NCBI RefSeq assembly: GCF_004331255.1
Contig: NZ_SJOF01000002.1
Span: 1-64,000, forward strand
Direction of reading: 5' to 3'
Length of the DNA: 64,000 bases
From: Acinetobacter sp. ANC 4173
GTDB lineage: Bacteria > Pseudomonadota > Gammaproteobacteria > Pseudomonadales > Moraxellaceae
Part shown: positions 35,156 to 44,936 of the stretch, piece after piece
Numbering within the stretch: the first letter of the stretch is position 1
Layout of the letters: every line of letters starts with the position of its first letter
Translations under genes and position numbers: made by a program
The notes under the pieces: model-generated
The model's database searches: none
Told to the model about the DNA's origin: nothing
The model's input: only the letters and a program-made list of their open reading frames with translations

Positions 35156-35806
35156 ATGGCTCAATTTGCAGTGATTGGTTTAGGAAGTTTTGGTGCAACT
35201 GTCGCAACTGAATTGGTAGAATTAAAGCATGATGTCCTTGGCATCGATAGCAATAAAAAATATGTAGAAAACATTTCTGATGTATTGACCCATGCTGTGA
35301 TTGCGGATGCGACGGATGAACATGTACTCAATGAATTAAATATTCAAAACTGTGATGCCGTGGTGGTGGCCATTGGGGAGGATATTGAAGCCAGTATTCT
35401 CTGTGTTTTACATCTCAAGAATATGGGCATTGAAAAAATTTGGGTAAAAGCAAAATCAAAATCCCACCATATGATTCTAAGCCATTTAGGTATCGATAAA
35501 ATTATTCACCCAGAAGAAGATATGGGCGTCCGTATTGCACAGTCGCTCAGCTATCCAATGGTCAGCCGTTATATGTCTTTGGGAGATGATCGCTATATGG
35601 TGAAAATTGAGATTAAAGACAATTTACATGGCACTCGTTTTCAAATCATTTCTGAGTACAACTCAGAAATTAAAGTCATATTACACAAGCGTGGCAAAGA
35701 TCTTTCATATCAGATAGACCCCAATTTGGTATTACAACATGGTGATATCATTGTGGTTGAGGGTCATTTGGAACAACTACGAAAATTATCGAATCGTTTT
35801 AAATAA
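35156..35806 (+). CDS. ktrA: KtrA-type potassium channel regulatory subunit
   Basis: A 216-residue RCK protein. The Rossmann RCK_N (GLGSFGATVATEL) binds nucleotides, and the RCK_C domain lies at about 140-216. It forms the cytoplasmic gating ring for the KtrB transporter encoded immediately downstream. A clear AAGGACC ribosome-binding site precedes the ATG. Confidence 0.93.
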   Translation: MAQFAVIGLGSFGATVATELVELKHDVLGIDSNKKYVENISDVLTHAVIADATDEHVLNELNIQNCDAVVVAIGEDIEASILCVLHLKNMGIEKIWVKAKSKSHHMILSHLGIDKIIHPEEDMGVRIAQSLSYPMVSRYMSLGDDRYMVKIEIKDNLHGTRFQIISEYNSEIKVILHKRGKDLSYQIDPNLVLQHGDIIVVEGHLEQLRKLSNRFK

Positions 35807-35807
35807 T

Positions 35808-37148
35808 ATGAAAATAATACGAAAAAAGCCCAAAAATACGGTTAACTTAAGCCCTCCGAGCTTATTAGCACTCGGCTTTTTAAGTTTTATCCTTATTGGA
35901 ACCTTGCTGCTCAAATTACCGATTGCCCATCATGGTGATTTGTCTTGGATACATGCGCTATTCACAGCAACATCGGCAGTCACAATTACCGGTTTATCGG
36001 CTGTCAATGTCGGTGAGGCTTATACTGTATTTGGCAAAGTTGTCATTATGCTATTACTACAATGTGGTGGTTTAGGTTTTATGACTTTCGCCATTTTAGC
36101 CGTAATGAGCCTTTCAAATAAAATTGGGCTAAAACAACAAATTATGGCGCAGGAAACCATTGGTCATACCAGTTTATCTAAGGTTTCTCAGACTATTAAA
36201 GCGGTTTTGCTGTATTCGTTATTTTTTGAAGCCATCGGCACATGTATTCTCACAATTGCATGGATGCAAGAATATGACTTTTTAAAAGCCTTTTTTTATG
36301 CTGCTTTTTATAGTGTTTCTGCCTTTAATAATGGTGGATTTTCTTTATTTCCGAACAGCTTAATGGACTTTTCCAGTCACTACTTCATTACATTTACCAT
36401 TAGCATGCTGTATATCATTGGTGGGATTGGTTTCTTGGTTTTAATGGACATTAAACACCAAAGAAGCTGGAAAAAACTCAGTCCAAATAGCAAGCTAATT
36501 TTATTAACGATCACGGGTCTTAATCTATTTGCCTTTGTGGTCTTTTGGCTATTAGAAGCCAATAATCCTCTTACGCTAGCCCCCATGAGCACGATGGAAC
36601 AAGCCGTCAATGCATGGTTCCATGCGACTGTTCCGCGCTCCTCTGGATTTAACAGTTTGAATGTGGGCGACATGACTGATGCATCCGCACTGGTGACCAT
36701 GGTGCTGATGTTTATTGGCGGAGGCTCTTTAAGTACGGCGGGTGGTATTAAAGTCGGCACCTTTATTGTCGTCATTTTAAGCGTAGTCAGCTTTTTACGC
36801 CGTGCTGATGAAATACGTATTTTTAATTTTTCGATACCACAAAATACGTCATTTAAAGCCATGGCTGTAGTGTCTATTACTGCCATGTTAGTATTTATGG
36901 GGTTTTTATCTTTATTACTATTAGAGCCTAAACGCCATTTCCTTGATTTACTCTTTGAAGCTGTATCGGCAGCCTGTACCGTTGGTCTGTCACGTGGCAT
37001 TACCTCCGACTTACAACCTGCCAGTCAAATTACCTTAATGCTGCTCATGTTTGCGGGTCGACTTGGTCCACTTACGTTAGCCTATATGATTGCCACGCCG
37101 AAAAAAACACGCTTAAAACACCCACCTACGGATATTCAGATCGGTTGA
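35808..37148 (+). CDS. ktrB: KtrB-type potassium transporter
   Basis: A 446-residue membrane protein of the Trk/Ktr/HKT family. Four degenerate selectivity-filter repeats (TITGLS, FNNGGFS, RSSGFN, TVGLS) frame the pore. The ATG at 35808 is one base past the ktrA stop; a frame start inside ktrA is not supported. KtrAB mediates Na+-linked potassium uptake, important for osmotic adjustment together with mannitol from mtlD. Confidence 0.93.
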   Translation: MKIIRKKPKNTVNLSPPSLLALGFLSFILIGTLLLKLPIAHHGDLSWIHALFTATSAVTITGLSAVNVGEAYTVFGKVVIMLLLQCGGLGFMTFAILAVMSLSNKIGLKQQIMAQETIGHTSLSKVSQTIKAVLLYSLFFEAIGTCILTIAWMQEYDFLKAFFYAAFYSVSAFNNGGFSLFPNSLMDFSSHYFITFTISMLYIIGGIGFLVLMDIKHQRSWKKLSPNSKLILLTITGLNLFAFVVFWLLEANNPLTLAPMSTMEQAVNAWFHATVPRSSGFNSLNVGDMTDASALVTMVLMFIGGGSLSTAGGIKVGTFIVVILSVVSFLRRADEIRIFNFSIPQNTSFKAMAVVSITAMLVFMGFLSLLLLEPKRHFLDLLFEAVSAACTVGLSRGITSDLQPASQITLMLLMFAGRLGPLTLAYMIATPKKTRLKHPPTDIQIG

Positions 37149-37356
37149 AGAGTTCAGGACACATCGTTACTCAAAAGGGAAAATATTTGAGAATTTAATC
37201 GGAATTCAATTTTATTCCCTACAGACAAACCATGTAGCGAAGCTCAAATAATGTCAAATTTAAAGTGGATACAAACCCTTTTTCAGTGCGTGAATACTGT
37301 GAAATTTACAACACAGAATACTGACGCATAAAGGACTGCAAATGATTCCATAAAAA

Positions 37357-37382
37357 AAGCCTGAAATTGCAATTTCAGGCTT
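37357..37382 (-). terminator. Terminator of pldA
   Basis: Perfect AAGCCTGAAATT/AATTTCAGGCTT stem with a T run on the minus strand, 20 bp past the pldA stop. Confidence 0.92.
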
Positions 37383-37402
37383 TTAAACTCAGTCAAAAAA
37401 TA

Positions 37403-38536
37403 TCAGTACCAATTCAGTAACGAAACCCCCAACCCGACATAGGTTGCACGATGATTATAATCAATTAAACTTTCACCATAACCATCAAACAACTGGAATT
37501 GACCACGTAGTTTTCCGTGAATAGGGAAAGACCAATCAAATTGTACCGCACCGTGAGAATCATCTCCGCCTTTTAAAGAGTGACGTAACATTAAAGAGAA
37601 ATCATGATCAGCTTTACGGTAGAATGCTGTTATGTCACCCCGCCCCACATAATCTTTAATATCTGGATTATTATCATCTTTAGCATTTTCATCAAAACGA
37701 TACCAAGGACGAATCATCAAGGCAAAGTTATCGCGCTCAAAGCCTAAATTTAAAATTGCTCTGTTCCAACTCCTCGATAACGGATCTGAACGGCCATTAG
37801 ACTGGTGGTTTAAGGTAATTCCAAACAACCGCGCATTTAAACCCAAAATTTCATAATTGGTACGAAACATTAAACTTGCTTCAGGCTCATAATTGGTTTC
37901 ACGAAATGGGCGTGACTCACTTTCGTTGTAAACTTGCCAGCGTGAAGACTGCGTGTACCCTACCCAAATATCACCATTATCACCAAATAAATTTTCTACG
38001 GCTTTGGTCTTGAGTGAGATTTGAAACTTTGTTTCTGTAGATTTTAAATTTTGGTCTTCATCCACAGTATTATGCGGGTTTGGGCTATCAGGAAGTTCAT
38101 TTTTCTTGCTTGACCAAAACACAGGCAACAAATATACGGGCTTGTAAGCACGAATATTCCAAGTCCCTAATTTACTGTCTGGTGATAATTCCCAGCGTTT
38201 ATCTAGCAAAGATTGATTTGGGTCAATTTTAGGCCCTTCCAGTGCAAATAAATTGCTAAAACTGCTGCCTTGTTTTTCCGAGCTTTGTGGTTCCTGCTTC
38301 GCTGCAGCTTGCTTGACTAAAACAGGTTCCACAACCTTTGGTTTTACTTCGGTTGCAGGTAGCTTAAATAAGGCATCATAACAAGCCAATCGATCTGCAT
38401 TTGACTCCAAACCTACACAAGCTTCTGGACTAGCAGGTGAAATTTGCTCTGCTGAATCTTGTGCATAGGCATATGCCGAGCTGAGCATAATAATGCTCAG
38501 CGACAGCACACCACGTTCAAATGATTTGAACGCCAT
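37403..38536 (-). CDS. pldA: Outer-membrane phospholipase A
   Basis: A 377-residue outer-membrane protein. The Sec signal peptide ends near AYAYA-QD. The beta-barrel enzyme core has the catalytic LNHQSNGRSDPLSRSWNR: His244, Ser246 and the Asn of SWNR at 258, as in E. coli PldA. An N-terminal periplasmic extension (about residues 27-105) holds a CVGLESNADRLACYD motif also seen in other outer-membrane proteins. The enzyme removes misplaced phospholipid from the outer leaflet. Start at ATG 38536 with AGAGGTG. Confidence 0.9.
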   Translation of the reverse strand: MAFKSFERGVLSLSIIMLSSAYAYAQDSAEQISPASPEACVGLESNADRLACYDALFKLPATEVKPKVVEPVLVKQAAAKQEPQSSEKQGSSFSNLFALEGPKIDPNQSLLDKRWELSPDSKLGTWNIRAYKPVYLLPVFWSSKKNELPDSPNPHNTVDEDQNLKSTETKFQISLKTKAVENLFGDNGDIWVGYTQSSRWQVYNESESRPFRETNYEPEASLMFRTNYEILGLNARLFGITLNHQSNGRSDPLSRSWNRAILNLGFERDNFALMIRPWYRFDENAKDDNNPDIKDYVGRGDITAFYRKADHDFSLMLRHSLKGGDDSHGAVQFDWSFPIHGKLRGQFQLFDGYGESLIDYNHRATYVGLGVSLLNWY

Positions 38537-38560
38537 AAACACACCTCTTTTTTTATTGTA

Positions 38561-41500
38561 TTAATTCACTTGATGAATTTCGAAACCTAATGCTAACAAT
38601 TCATCTTTTTTCGCCATCGGAGCCACAACAGCTTTATTGGCTTCTTGATTAAGCAAATATTGTTTCGCTACACGCTTCAAGTCATCTAATGTCACAGCCA
38701 ATAAACGTTCACGTAATTGTTTACGGAATGCAGGCGTACGTGCATGTAATAGCGAATAACAAGCAGTAATGGCTTCGCCCGCTGGTGAGCCTGGTTTATC
38801 CATTGAAGCAATGAGACCTAAAATTGCTTCTTCCAACTGATGCGGTTGTTGCTCAGTATTCAACAACCACGCCACACTGGCTTCAAAATCATTAAATGTT
38901 TCTGCTAAGCGTGGATCACGGTAGCTATAGAAACGGAAAGAACAAGCGTTGCCATCATAACTTGCGCCACCACCGTAAGCCCCGCCTTTCTCACGGATTG
39001 CACTGTGTAAGAAACCATTGCGTAAATATGCTGCCAATACCATGAGTGGTGCCGCATCTGCATGAGCAACATCTACAGCTGGGTATGCCGATGCACAGAA
39101 TTGTACATTGGCCTGAATCAACCATGCTTCATTTGCATGGTTATTGACCGGTTCAATGGCTTTAAGTGCAATCGTATGCTGAGGAACATCTAACTTGTCC
39201 CAAACGTTTTGCACTTCTTCAACCAAGCGGTCTGACTGATGTTCTTCACAGACCAGTAAGAACTGTTTTGGTGCTTGTAAAAGTTTCAAATGAATCGCTT
39301 TTAATTCATTGATCAAATCATCATAAGCTGCTGCATCTTTTTCAATTCGACTGACCAGATCGCCTAACCAGTTTAATGCACCTAAGCCTGTATTATGATA
39401 ATCACGTTGTGCTAAAGCACTGTGGTTACGTCCCGCAATTTGCATAGCATAACTATGCCCTGAACCCGAAAGACGTGATGCCCAACGCGTTTTACGTTGC
39501 TGTAATAACTCGATGATTCGATCTTTTTCGTCAAAACGGAGTTGCTCAAAAGCCAACTTTAACAAAGCAATACTGTCAAAATTACTGACCAATGATTTAG
39601 TGGTCAAGGTTAACCATGCACTAATCTTCTGTTTGTCATCGACTTTAGAGCGTAAAGATGCCCCCATACCCAAACCACCACTCACCGCAGTTTGCAGTTG
39701 TTGTAGCTCAAGATAATTATACTGACCTGCACCAACTTCACCCATCAAAATGGACAGCAAGTTAAAGTATGGCGATTGCACTACATCTTGCGGAATTTCA
39801 ATCAGCACCTGATTATAGTAAATACCATTGGTACCTGCATGATAAAGGTTCAGCGGATAATCAATACGATTTGAGATAATCTCGCGCAATTGCCCTTGTA
39901 CAATTTGTAGTTCCGCAGGCACATCTTCCAAGCCTACTTTTGGCAGAAGATTAAGATCATCTGGGGTATCTTGACGAACTTTCAACGCTTCAGTTTGTGC
40001 TTGAATTTCTGCTTTTTCAGCTTCGGTCAGTTGTGCACCAATTTCTGCTAAACTTGCTTTTTCTGCCGCCGCTTCCACCGCAGATTTGTTGGCATCAGGT
40101 ACCAATGTCATTTGCACGCGATGCGGGTTATCAATCAAATGTGTTTTGATCAGGTTTGATAGCCACATCGGATCTTTCAGTTCTTCTTTTACTGCGGCAA
40201 TGGCTGAATCGACATCCCAAACCGTCACTGGGTCGCTGTGGTGAATCACACTGCCCAAACCATTTAAAATCAGGCTTAGACCATAAGGCATGCCGTCGCC
40301 ATTGATTTCACGTTGGTGCAATTCAATTTGATGTAAAATCGCATCCACCATGTTTTGATCGACAGGTTTTGAAGCAACATCTTCCAAAATTTTAAACACG
40401 CCTGCTTTAAATTCTGCTGCATGTTCTGGGTTTGAACCTTGTACGCCACAGTAGAAAGTCATTTCATAGTTAGAATCATCTACACCCATAATCGGGCCAG
40501 TAGACTGTGCATAACCACAGGTCTCTAAGTAGTGACGTAATGGAGAAGCTGAATCTTCTAACAGTACACCCTCAACAAGGCGCATACCTAAGCGTAGTTT
40601 GATCTCACTGGCTTTAGGCAATAACCACGAAATGATGTGATAAGTCTTGTCTTTTAAATCTTCTGCATCTACCGCATAGGTTTCAGTCACTTCTAGCGGT
40701 GCGGTTAGACGGCGCTCTTCTTTAGAAAATAGCGTTTCACCTTTTGAAAACTTCGCCAAGGCTAAAGTTTCAAACTGCTCTTGTAGATTGTAAGCAGACT
40801 CATTACCAAAGGTCATGAAAACAGCATTACTTGGGTGATAGTGTGACTTATAGAAACTAACTAACTCAGGGTAAGTTAAATCAGGAATATCTTTAGGGTC
40901 ACCACCTGAGTTGTAATGGTAAGTCGTTTCAGGGAATAAATGATGCGCAAGTTGGTGATATAACTGATCTGAAGGCGAACTCATCGCCCCTTTCATTTCA
41001 TTGAAAACCACACCTTTATAAACAGGTTCACCATTTTCAAGCTCAATACGAATACCTTCTTGAGCAAAATCTAATGGATTTAAATTGGCTGCAAATGCTG
41101 CATCTAAATACACTTCAAGTAAATTCTGGAAATCTTTTTTATTCTGGGTTGCAAATGGATACGCCGTCCAATCCGCAGCAGTAAATGCATTCATAAAAGT
41201 ATTTAATGAACGTCGAATCATTAAGAAAAACGGGTCACGCACTGGGAATTTTTCAGAACCACACAATGCTGTATGCTCTAAAATATGCGCTTCACCTTTT
41301 GAATCCATGGGCTGGGTGCGAAAAGCCACCAAGAACACATTTTCATCGTGATTAGTCGCAAGGTGGTAATGTACAGCGCCAGTCACTTTATGCTGGTACT
41401 CAGTCACTAAAATATCTAAGGCTTCAACATGATGTTGACGAATCAACTGAAACGCGGGATGTACAGTTTGAGAAATAGTTTCAGTCACATCTACAGTCAT
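38561..41500 (-). CDS. M16C insulinase-type peptidase (PreP-like)
   Basis: A 979-residue zinc peptidase of the presequence-protease (PreP) subfamily, which is a single-chain clamshell of two M16 halves. The inverted zinc motif is HILEH at 72-76, with a downstream NGEPVYKGVVFNEMKG carrying the distal glutamate. Late GGAYGGGASYD is the substrate-binding R/Y-type segment. The ATG with GGAGCGCAC lies at 41500; a longer frame to 41560 adds no homology. No signal peptide, so cytosolic peptide degradation is expected. Confidence 0.9.
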   Translation of the reverse strand: MTVDVTETISQTVHPAFQLIRQHHVEALDILVTEYQHKVTGAVHYHLATNHDENVFLVAFRTQPMDSKGEAHILEHTALCGSEKFPVRDPFFLMIRRSLNTFMNAFTAADWTAYPFATQNKKDFQNLLEVYLDAAFAANLNPLDFAQEGIRIELENGEPVYKGVVFNEMKGAMSSPSDQLYHQLAHHLFPETTYHYNSGGDPKDIPDLTYPELVSFYKSHYHPSNAVFMTFGNESAYNLQEQFETLALAKFSKGETLFSKEERRLTAPLEVTETYAVDAEDLKDKTYHIISWLLPKASEIKLRLGMRLVEGVLLEDSASPLRHYLETCGYAQSTGPIMGVDDSNYEMTFYCGVQGSNPEHAAEFKAGVFKILEDVASKPVDQNMVDAILHQIELHQREINGDGMPYGLSLILNGLGSVIHHSDPVTVWDVDSAIAAVKEELKDPMWLSNLIKTHLIDNPHRVQMTLVPDANKSAVEAAAEKASLAEIGAQLTEAEKAEIQAQTEALKVRQDTPDDLNLLPKVGLEDVPAELQIVQGQLREIISNRIDYPLNLYHAGTNGIYYNQVLIEIPQDVVQSPYFNLLSILMGEVGAGQYNYLELQQLQTAVSGGLGMGASLRSKVDDKQKISAWLTLTTKSLVSNFDSIALLKLAFEQLRFDEKDRIIELLQQRKTRWASRLSGSGHSYAMQIAGRNHSALAQRDYHNTGLGALNWLGDLVSRIEKDAAAYDDLINELKAIHLKLLQAPKQFLLVCEEHQSDRLVEEVQNVWDKLDVPQHTIALKAIEPVNNHANEAWLIQANVQFCASAYPAVDVAHADAAPLMVLAAYLRNGFLHSAIREKGGAYGGGASYDGNACSFRFYSYRDPRLAETFNDFEASVAWLLNTEQQPHQLEEAILGLIASMDKPGSPAGEAITACYSLLHARTPAFRKQLRERLLAVTLDDLKRVAKQYLLNQEANKAVVAPMAKKDELLALGFEIHQVN

Positions 41501-41654
41501 GTGCGCTCCTAATAATCTTTTAAATAAAACTGAAATGATTATAGCTTTAGTTTGAGCCATAATTCACGTGTATACCCGAGTATTTTATTCAGGTCTGGAA
41601 CAATACACAGTAACACACTGTGCATTGTGTTAAATAAAGTAAATTACTGAAAAA

Positions 41655-42104
41655 CTAGATTAAATATTTAAAGTAGTTATAGCTTGGATTATTTTCGACC
41701 CAAACGTAGTTCTGTTTTTGATAAAAATCTGCGGCTAATCGTGTATCAGTATGTAAACAGAGCGCCGAAAAATTAGGTTTAGCTTTATTTTCCAAGTATG
41801 CCAACAGGTCTTTTCCAACACCATGTCGTCTATATTTGGGGTGTACATAAAAACGTCTTACTCGGCCAATTCGGCTTTTTTGCCCATCTTCTTCACGTTG
41901 TTGATTTAATCCACCACACCCAATCAGCTTTTCACCATCATAAGCAACTAAAAAAAATTCACCTTCATCCTGAAATCTATTTTTTCCATTGGCAAATTCT
42001 TCAATTAAACGCTGAACAATATTGAATCCTTCTTTGTTTGCAAGTTTGAGTAAAGTATCAATCTGAGTGGGTAATTCTGTCGCTTCTTGAATGATGAGGT
42101 CCAT
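41655..42104 (-). CDS. GNAT-family N-acetyltransferase
   Basis: A 149-residue acetyltransferase with the acetyl-CoA loop RRHGVGKDLL (Q/RxxGxG/A) near residues 93-102 and preceding RRFYVHPKY strand. Substrate unknown. It is a monocistronic gene divergent from the kinase gene at 42253. Confidence 0.85.
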   Translation of the reverse strand: MDLIIQEATELPTQIDTLLKLANKEGFNIVQRLIEEFANGKNRFQDEGEFFLVAYDGEKLIGCGGLNQQREEDGQKSRIGRVRRFYVHPKYRRHGVGKDLLAYLENKAKPNFSALCLHTDTRLAADFYQKQNYVWVENNPSYNYFKYLI

Positions 42105-42252
42105 GTTTTATCTATTACCTAACACTGGTTTTTGCTTATTAAACAATAAAACACAATCAATTACGCATAATCTTGAATTTTATTCACAAAACTTCTGCAA
42201 TCCTGAGCATTGGTGTAAACTTAGCGTTTTATTTTAGATGTGATTGAACGAC

Positions 42253-43260
42253 ATGACCTCTGTTGATCTTTTTGCAATTGGTAATGCGCTGATTGACCAA
42301 GAATTTAAAGTTTCTGATGAATTTCTTACGCAACACAACCTGCAAAAAGGAACCATGCAACTCACTGATGGCGATCAACAAGCAAATTTATATATTCAAC
42401 TGCAACAGTCTGAAGTTTATAAAGGTCAGGCTTCTGGCGGTTCTGCTGCCAATACAACGGTGGCATTTAGCGCACTTGGTGGTACAGCATTTTATGGTTG
42501 CCGCGTAGGTAATGATGAATTAGGTAAAATTTACTTAGACGGCTTAAATGAAGCAGGCATTCAAACCACCGCTAAATCAGTCAGTGATGGTGTAACAGGT
42601 ACGTGTATGGTTCTGGTCAGCCCTGACTCAGAACGTACTATGCAAACCTACTTAGGTATTACCGCGGAACTTTCTGCAGAACAAATTGATTTTGAGCCAT
42701 TAAAAACTGCACAGTGGCTCTATATCGAAGGTTATTTATCTACAAGCACCACAGCACGTGCAGCCGTCAAACAAGCACGTGAAATTGCTCGTGCACACCA
42801 AGTAAAAATTGCCCTGACATTATCTGACCCCGCCATGGTGCAGTATGCTCGTGAAGGTTTAAATGAATTGCTAGATGATGGCGTAGATTTACTCTTCTGT
42901 AATCAACAAGAAGCAATGATGTATACCGAAACTACGACAGTTGAAGATGCATTAGCAAAATTGAAACTACATAGTAAATACGTTGTAATTACATTAAGCG
43001 CAGAAGGCGCGATTATTTCATCTGAACAAGAAACAATTCGTGTGCCTGGTCGTGTAGTGACTGCAGTTGATGCCAATGGTGCTGGTGATGCATTCGCTGG
43101 TTCATTCCTTTATGCATTGAACACAGGCGAAAATTTACAAACAGCAGCTGAACTGGCTATCTTGATTTCAAGTGAAGTGGTTTCACAGTTTGGTCCACGT
43201 CTTGCTAATCAAGACTATGCGCAGTTGCTAACAAACTTTCAAAAGAAGGAATGTGCCTAA
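42253..43260 (+). CDS. PfkB-family kinase, adenosine-kinase-like
   Basis: A 335-residue ribokinase-fold kinase with the substrate motif SGGSAANTTVAFSALGG and the ATP-site DANGAGDAFAGSFLYAL (anion hole and catalytic Asp). The proteins closest in pattern are annotated adenosine kinases or sugar kinases. The ATG at 42253 is preferred to the upstream TTG. It overlaps the Rieske gene (TAATG), so both are translated from one message. Confidence 0.85.
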   Translation: MTSVDLFAIGNALIDQEFKVSDEFLTQHNLQKGTMQLTDGDQQANLYIQLQQSEVYKGQASGGSAANTTVAFSALGGTAFYGCRVGNDELGKIYLDGLNEAGIQTTAKSVSDGVTGTCMVLVSPDSERTMQTYLGITAELSAEQIDFEPLKTAQWLYIEGYLSTSTTARAAVKQAREIARAHQVKIALTLSDPAMVQYAREGLNELLDDGVDLLFCNQQEAMMYTETTTVEDALAKLKLHSKYVVITLSAEGAIISSEQETIRVPGRVVTAVDANGAGDAFAGSFLYALNTGENLQTAAELAILISSEVVSQFGPRLANQDYAQLLTNFQKKECA

Positions 43261-43583
43261 TGGATAAACTTTGTATGACCGAAGACATTCCAGAGCGTGA
43301 AGCACGTGCTTTTGAAACGCCGAATGGTGATACGATTTTTATTACACAGCGCGATGGTGCTTTTTTTGCCTATCAGAATGTTTGCCCACACCTACAAGTT
43401 GAACTTGAATTTCTTGAAAACCAGTTCCTAGACCGCGATCAAGAATATATAGAGTGCTCTACACACGGTGCATTATTTACTGTAGAAACGGGCGAATGCA
43501 TATCTGGTCCTTGTCTAGGTCAGTCACTTGAAAAGGTCGAGATAACTGTGCATTCTGATGGTGGAATCTACCTACCTGAATAA
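43260..43583 (+). CDS. Small Rieske [2Fe-2S] protein
   Basis: A 107-residue Rieske protein with both cluster motifs, CPH (about 47-49) and CSTH (about 74-77), spaced as in ferredoxin-type Rieske subunits of ring-hydroxylating systems or nitrite reductases. No oxygenase gene lies next to it. The start codon overlaps the upstream kinase stop. It may serve as an electron carrier or a redox sensor. Confidence 0.85.
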   Translation: MDKLCMTEDIPEREARAFETPNGDTIFITQRDGAFFAYQNVCPHLQVELEFLENQFLDRDQEYIECSTHGALFTVETGECISGPCLGQSLEKVEITVHSDGGIYLPE

Positions 43584-43586
43584 TAT

Positions 43587-44216
43587 ATGGAATTTGCCAT
43601 GCCTGAGTTAATACACGATATAAATTTAATGCCGTTTCATTTAAGTTTATTAACACTTGTATTTCTCAGCTTGGTAGAAACCGTTGGTTACTTTTTACAT
43701 ATTCAACCAAGCCAATTTTTTAAGCGTGTTATTCCACAAAAACTCGCAGAAGCTCCCTTACTCAACGTAAAATTTTCCAAAATCTTAATTTTGGTCTTCC
43801 TGTTGATGAATTTCAGCTTTTCTGGCTATTTCCTTCAATTTAGTTATTTCGCACAACAAGAAAATTTTTTACCCGCATATTACGTCATTCTTCCCGCATT
43901 AATTATCGCAATTTTCTTTACCGTGTTTATGATTCACTGTTTAGATCAGGTGATTAGACCTACGCAAATACAACTTCAATCTAATTTGTTGGGTAGGCTG
44001 GCAACCATTTCAAGTGGTAATGCTCGACCAGGTTTCTCTGCTCAAGCTCGGGTTAGAGATGAATATGGTCAACTGCACTATGTACAAGTTGAACCAGAAT
44101 TTGGCGAATTGGAATTTCAATCTCAAATTATTTTAATTCGTATTAAACATACACACTACATTGCCAAAAAAATCTCAAAATCAAATGAACTTTTCTCTAA
44201 CGACTTACACAAATAA
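43587..44216 (+). CDS. OB-fold membrane protein, YqiJ-like
   Basis: A 209-residue protein with three to four N-terminal helices (about 15-140) and a C-terminal OB-like beta domain (about 140-200, RLATISSGNARPGFSAQARV). This is the pattern of YqiJ/DUF1449 proteins, partners of flotillin-type proteins in many bacteria. No flotillin gene is next to it here. The start is ATG 43587 or 43599. Confidence 0.6.
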   Translation: MEFAMPELIHDINLMPFHLSLLTLVFLSLVETVGYFLHIQPSQFFKRVIPQKLAEAPLLNVKFSKILILVFLLMNFSFSGYFLQFSYFAQQENFLPAYYVILPALIIAIFFTVFMIHCLDQVIRPTQIQLQSNLLGRLATISSGNARPGFSAQARVRDEYGQLHYVQVEPEFGELEFQSQIILIRIKHTHYIAKKISKSNELFSNDLHK

Positions 44217-44720
44217 GTAAGCTGTCGAACACTTAGCGCACTATTTAGCTTTAATCCTTATTCGCTTTTATTGCCCCTTAACTCTGTACGAAGTTTAATT
44301 CAGCGAATAAATCACAACAGCTCAAGGACTTCTTGGGCCTGTAGGATAAAAAAAATTACAAATAAGCCTTCCTCACCCCTTTTAATTATGTGTATATTTA
44401 TTAATCAATAATAAATAATATGAGCATTAATTAAGAAAACTAAATTTCAAACCAACTCTTTTAGTATAGTTTAATAATCAACCTATTTTTAAATAGACCA
44501 AAATACTTTGTTTTATTATTTTTTAAATACAAGCATTTTAGTCGGATTTAAATACATTAAATCACAACCGTTTTAGTCAGAAATAAAACATTAATTACCA
44601 GAATAAAAATAATACACAATCAAACATAAAATATTGATTTTAAACAAAATAATAATATATTTTTATTTTAAGTGTATTTCCTATTTATTTTTTGTATGAA
44701 ATTGTTTAATAATATTAAGT
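44217..44720. other. Long AT-rich leader region of the cyd operon
   Basis: A 504-bp spacer without an open frame, strongly A+T-rich from 44380 to 44700. It should contain the promoter(s) for cydP-cydAB. I see no convincing palindromic FNR (TTGATnnnnATCAA) or ArcA site and no terminator hairpin for the upstream gene. AT-rich DNA of this kind is often bent or bound by H-NS-like proteins. Confidence 0.5.
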
Positions 44721-44744
44721 ATGTTTCAAAACAGGCTTATTCCT

Positions 44745-44936
44745 ATGAGCTTAGTTCCAAAAGATTTTAATCAACGCCTAGTCCGTGAAATAACAATCAT
44801 ATTAATAATTAAGGTTGTTATCTTACTCACGATTAAACATATCTGGTTTGATGCACCGACTATTCCCAAAAACTTTGACAATCAAGTTGCTGAGCGTATT
44901 GCTGGCAGTCCATCCCAAATCAAGGAGACACGTTGA
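44745..44936 (+). CDS. cydP: Small cytochrome bd-associated protein, CydP-like
   Basis: A single-span protein of about 63 residues ([16 protein letters not shown]...), one helix ([18 protein letters not shown]) and a hydrophilic C-terminus. Proteins of this pattern directly upstream of cydA are named CydP, putative small subunit of cytochrome bd oxidase. An ATG at 44721 would add eight residues. The stop overlaps the cydA start (TGATG). Confidence 0.72.
   Translation: MSLVPKDFNQRLVREITIILIIKVVILLTIKHIWFDAPTIPKNFDNQVAERIAGSPSQIKETR

Noticed and set aside
36380..37000. A 206-codon minus-strand frame opposite ktrB
   Set aside because: It is antisense to a clear potassium transporter gene with intact filter motifs, and its composition (Thr/Asn/Lys-rich) is typical of a shadow frame.
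41501..41560. Longer N-terminus of the M16C peptidase
   Set aside because: It precedes a well-placed GGAG ribosome-binding site and ATG, and the added residues do not look like a signal or conserved domain.
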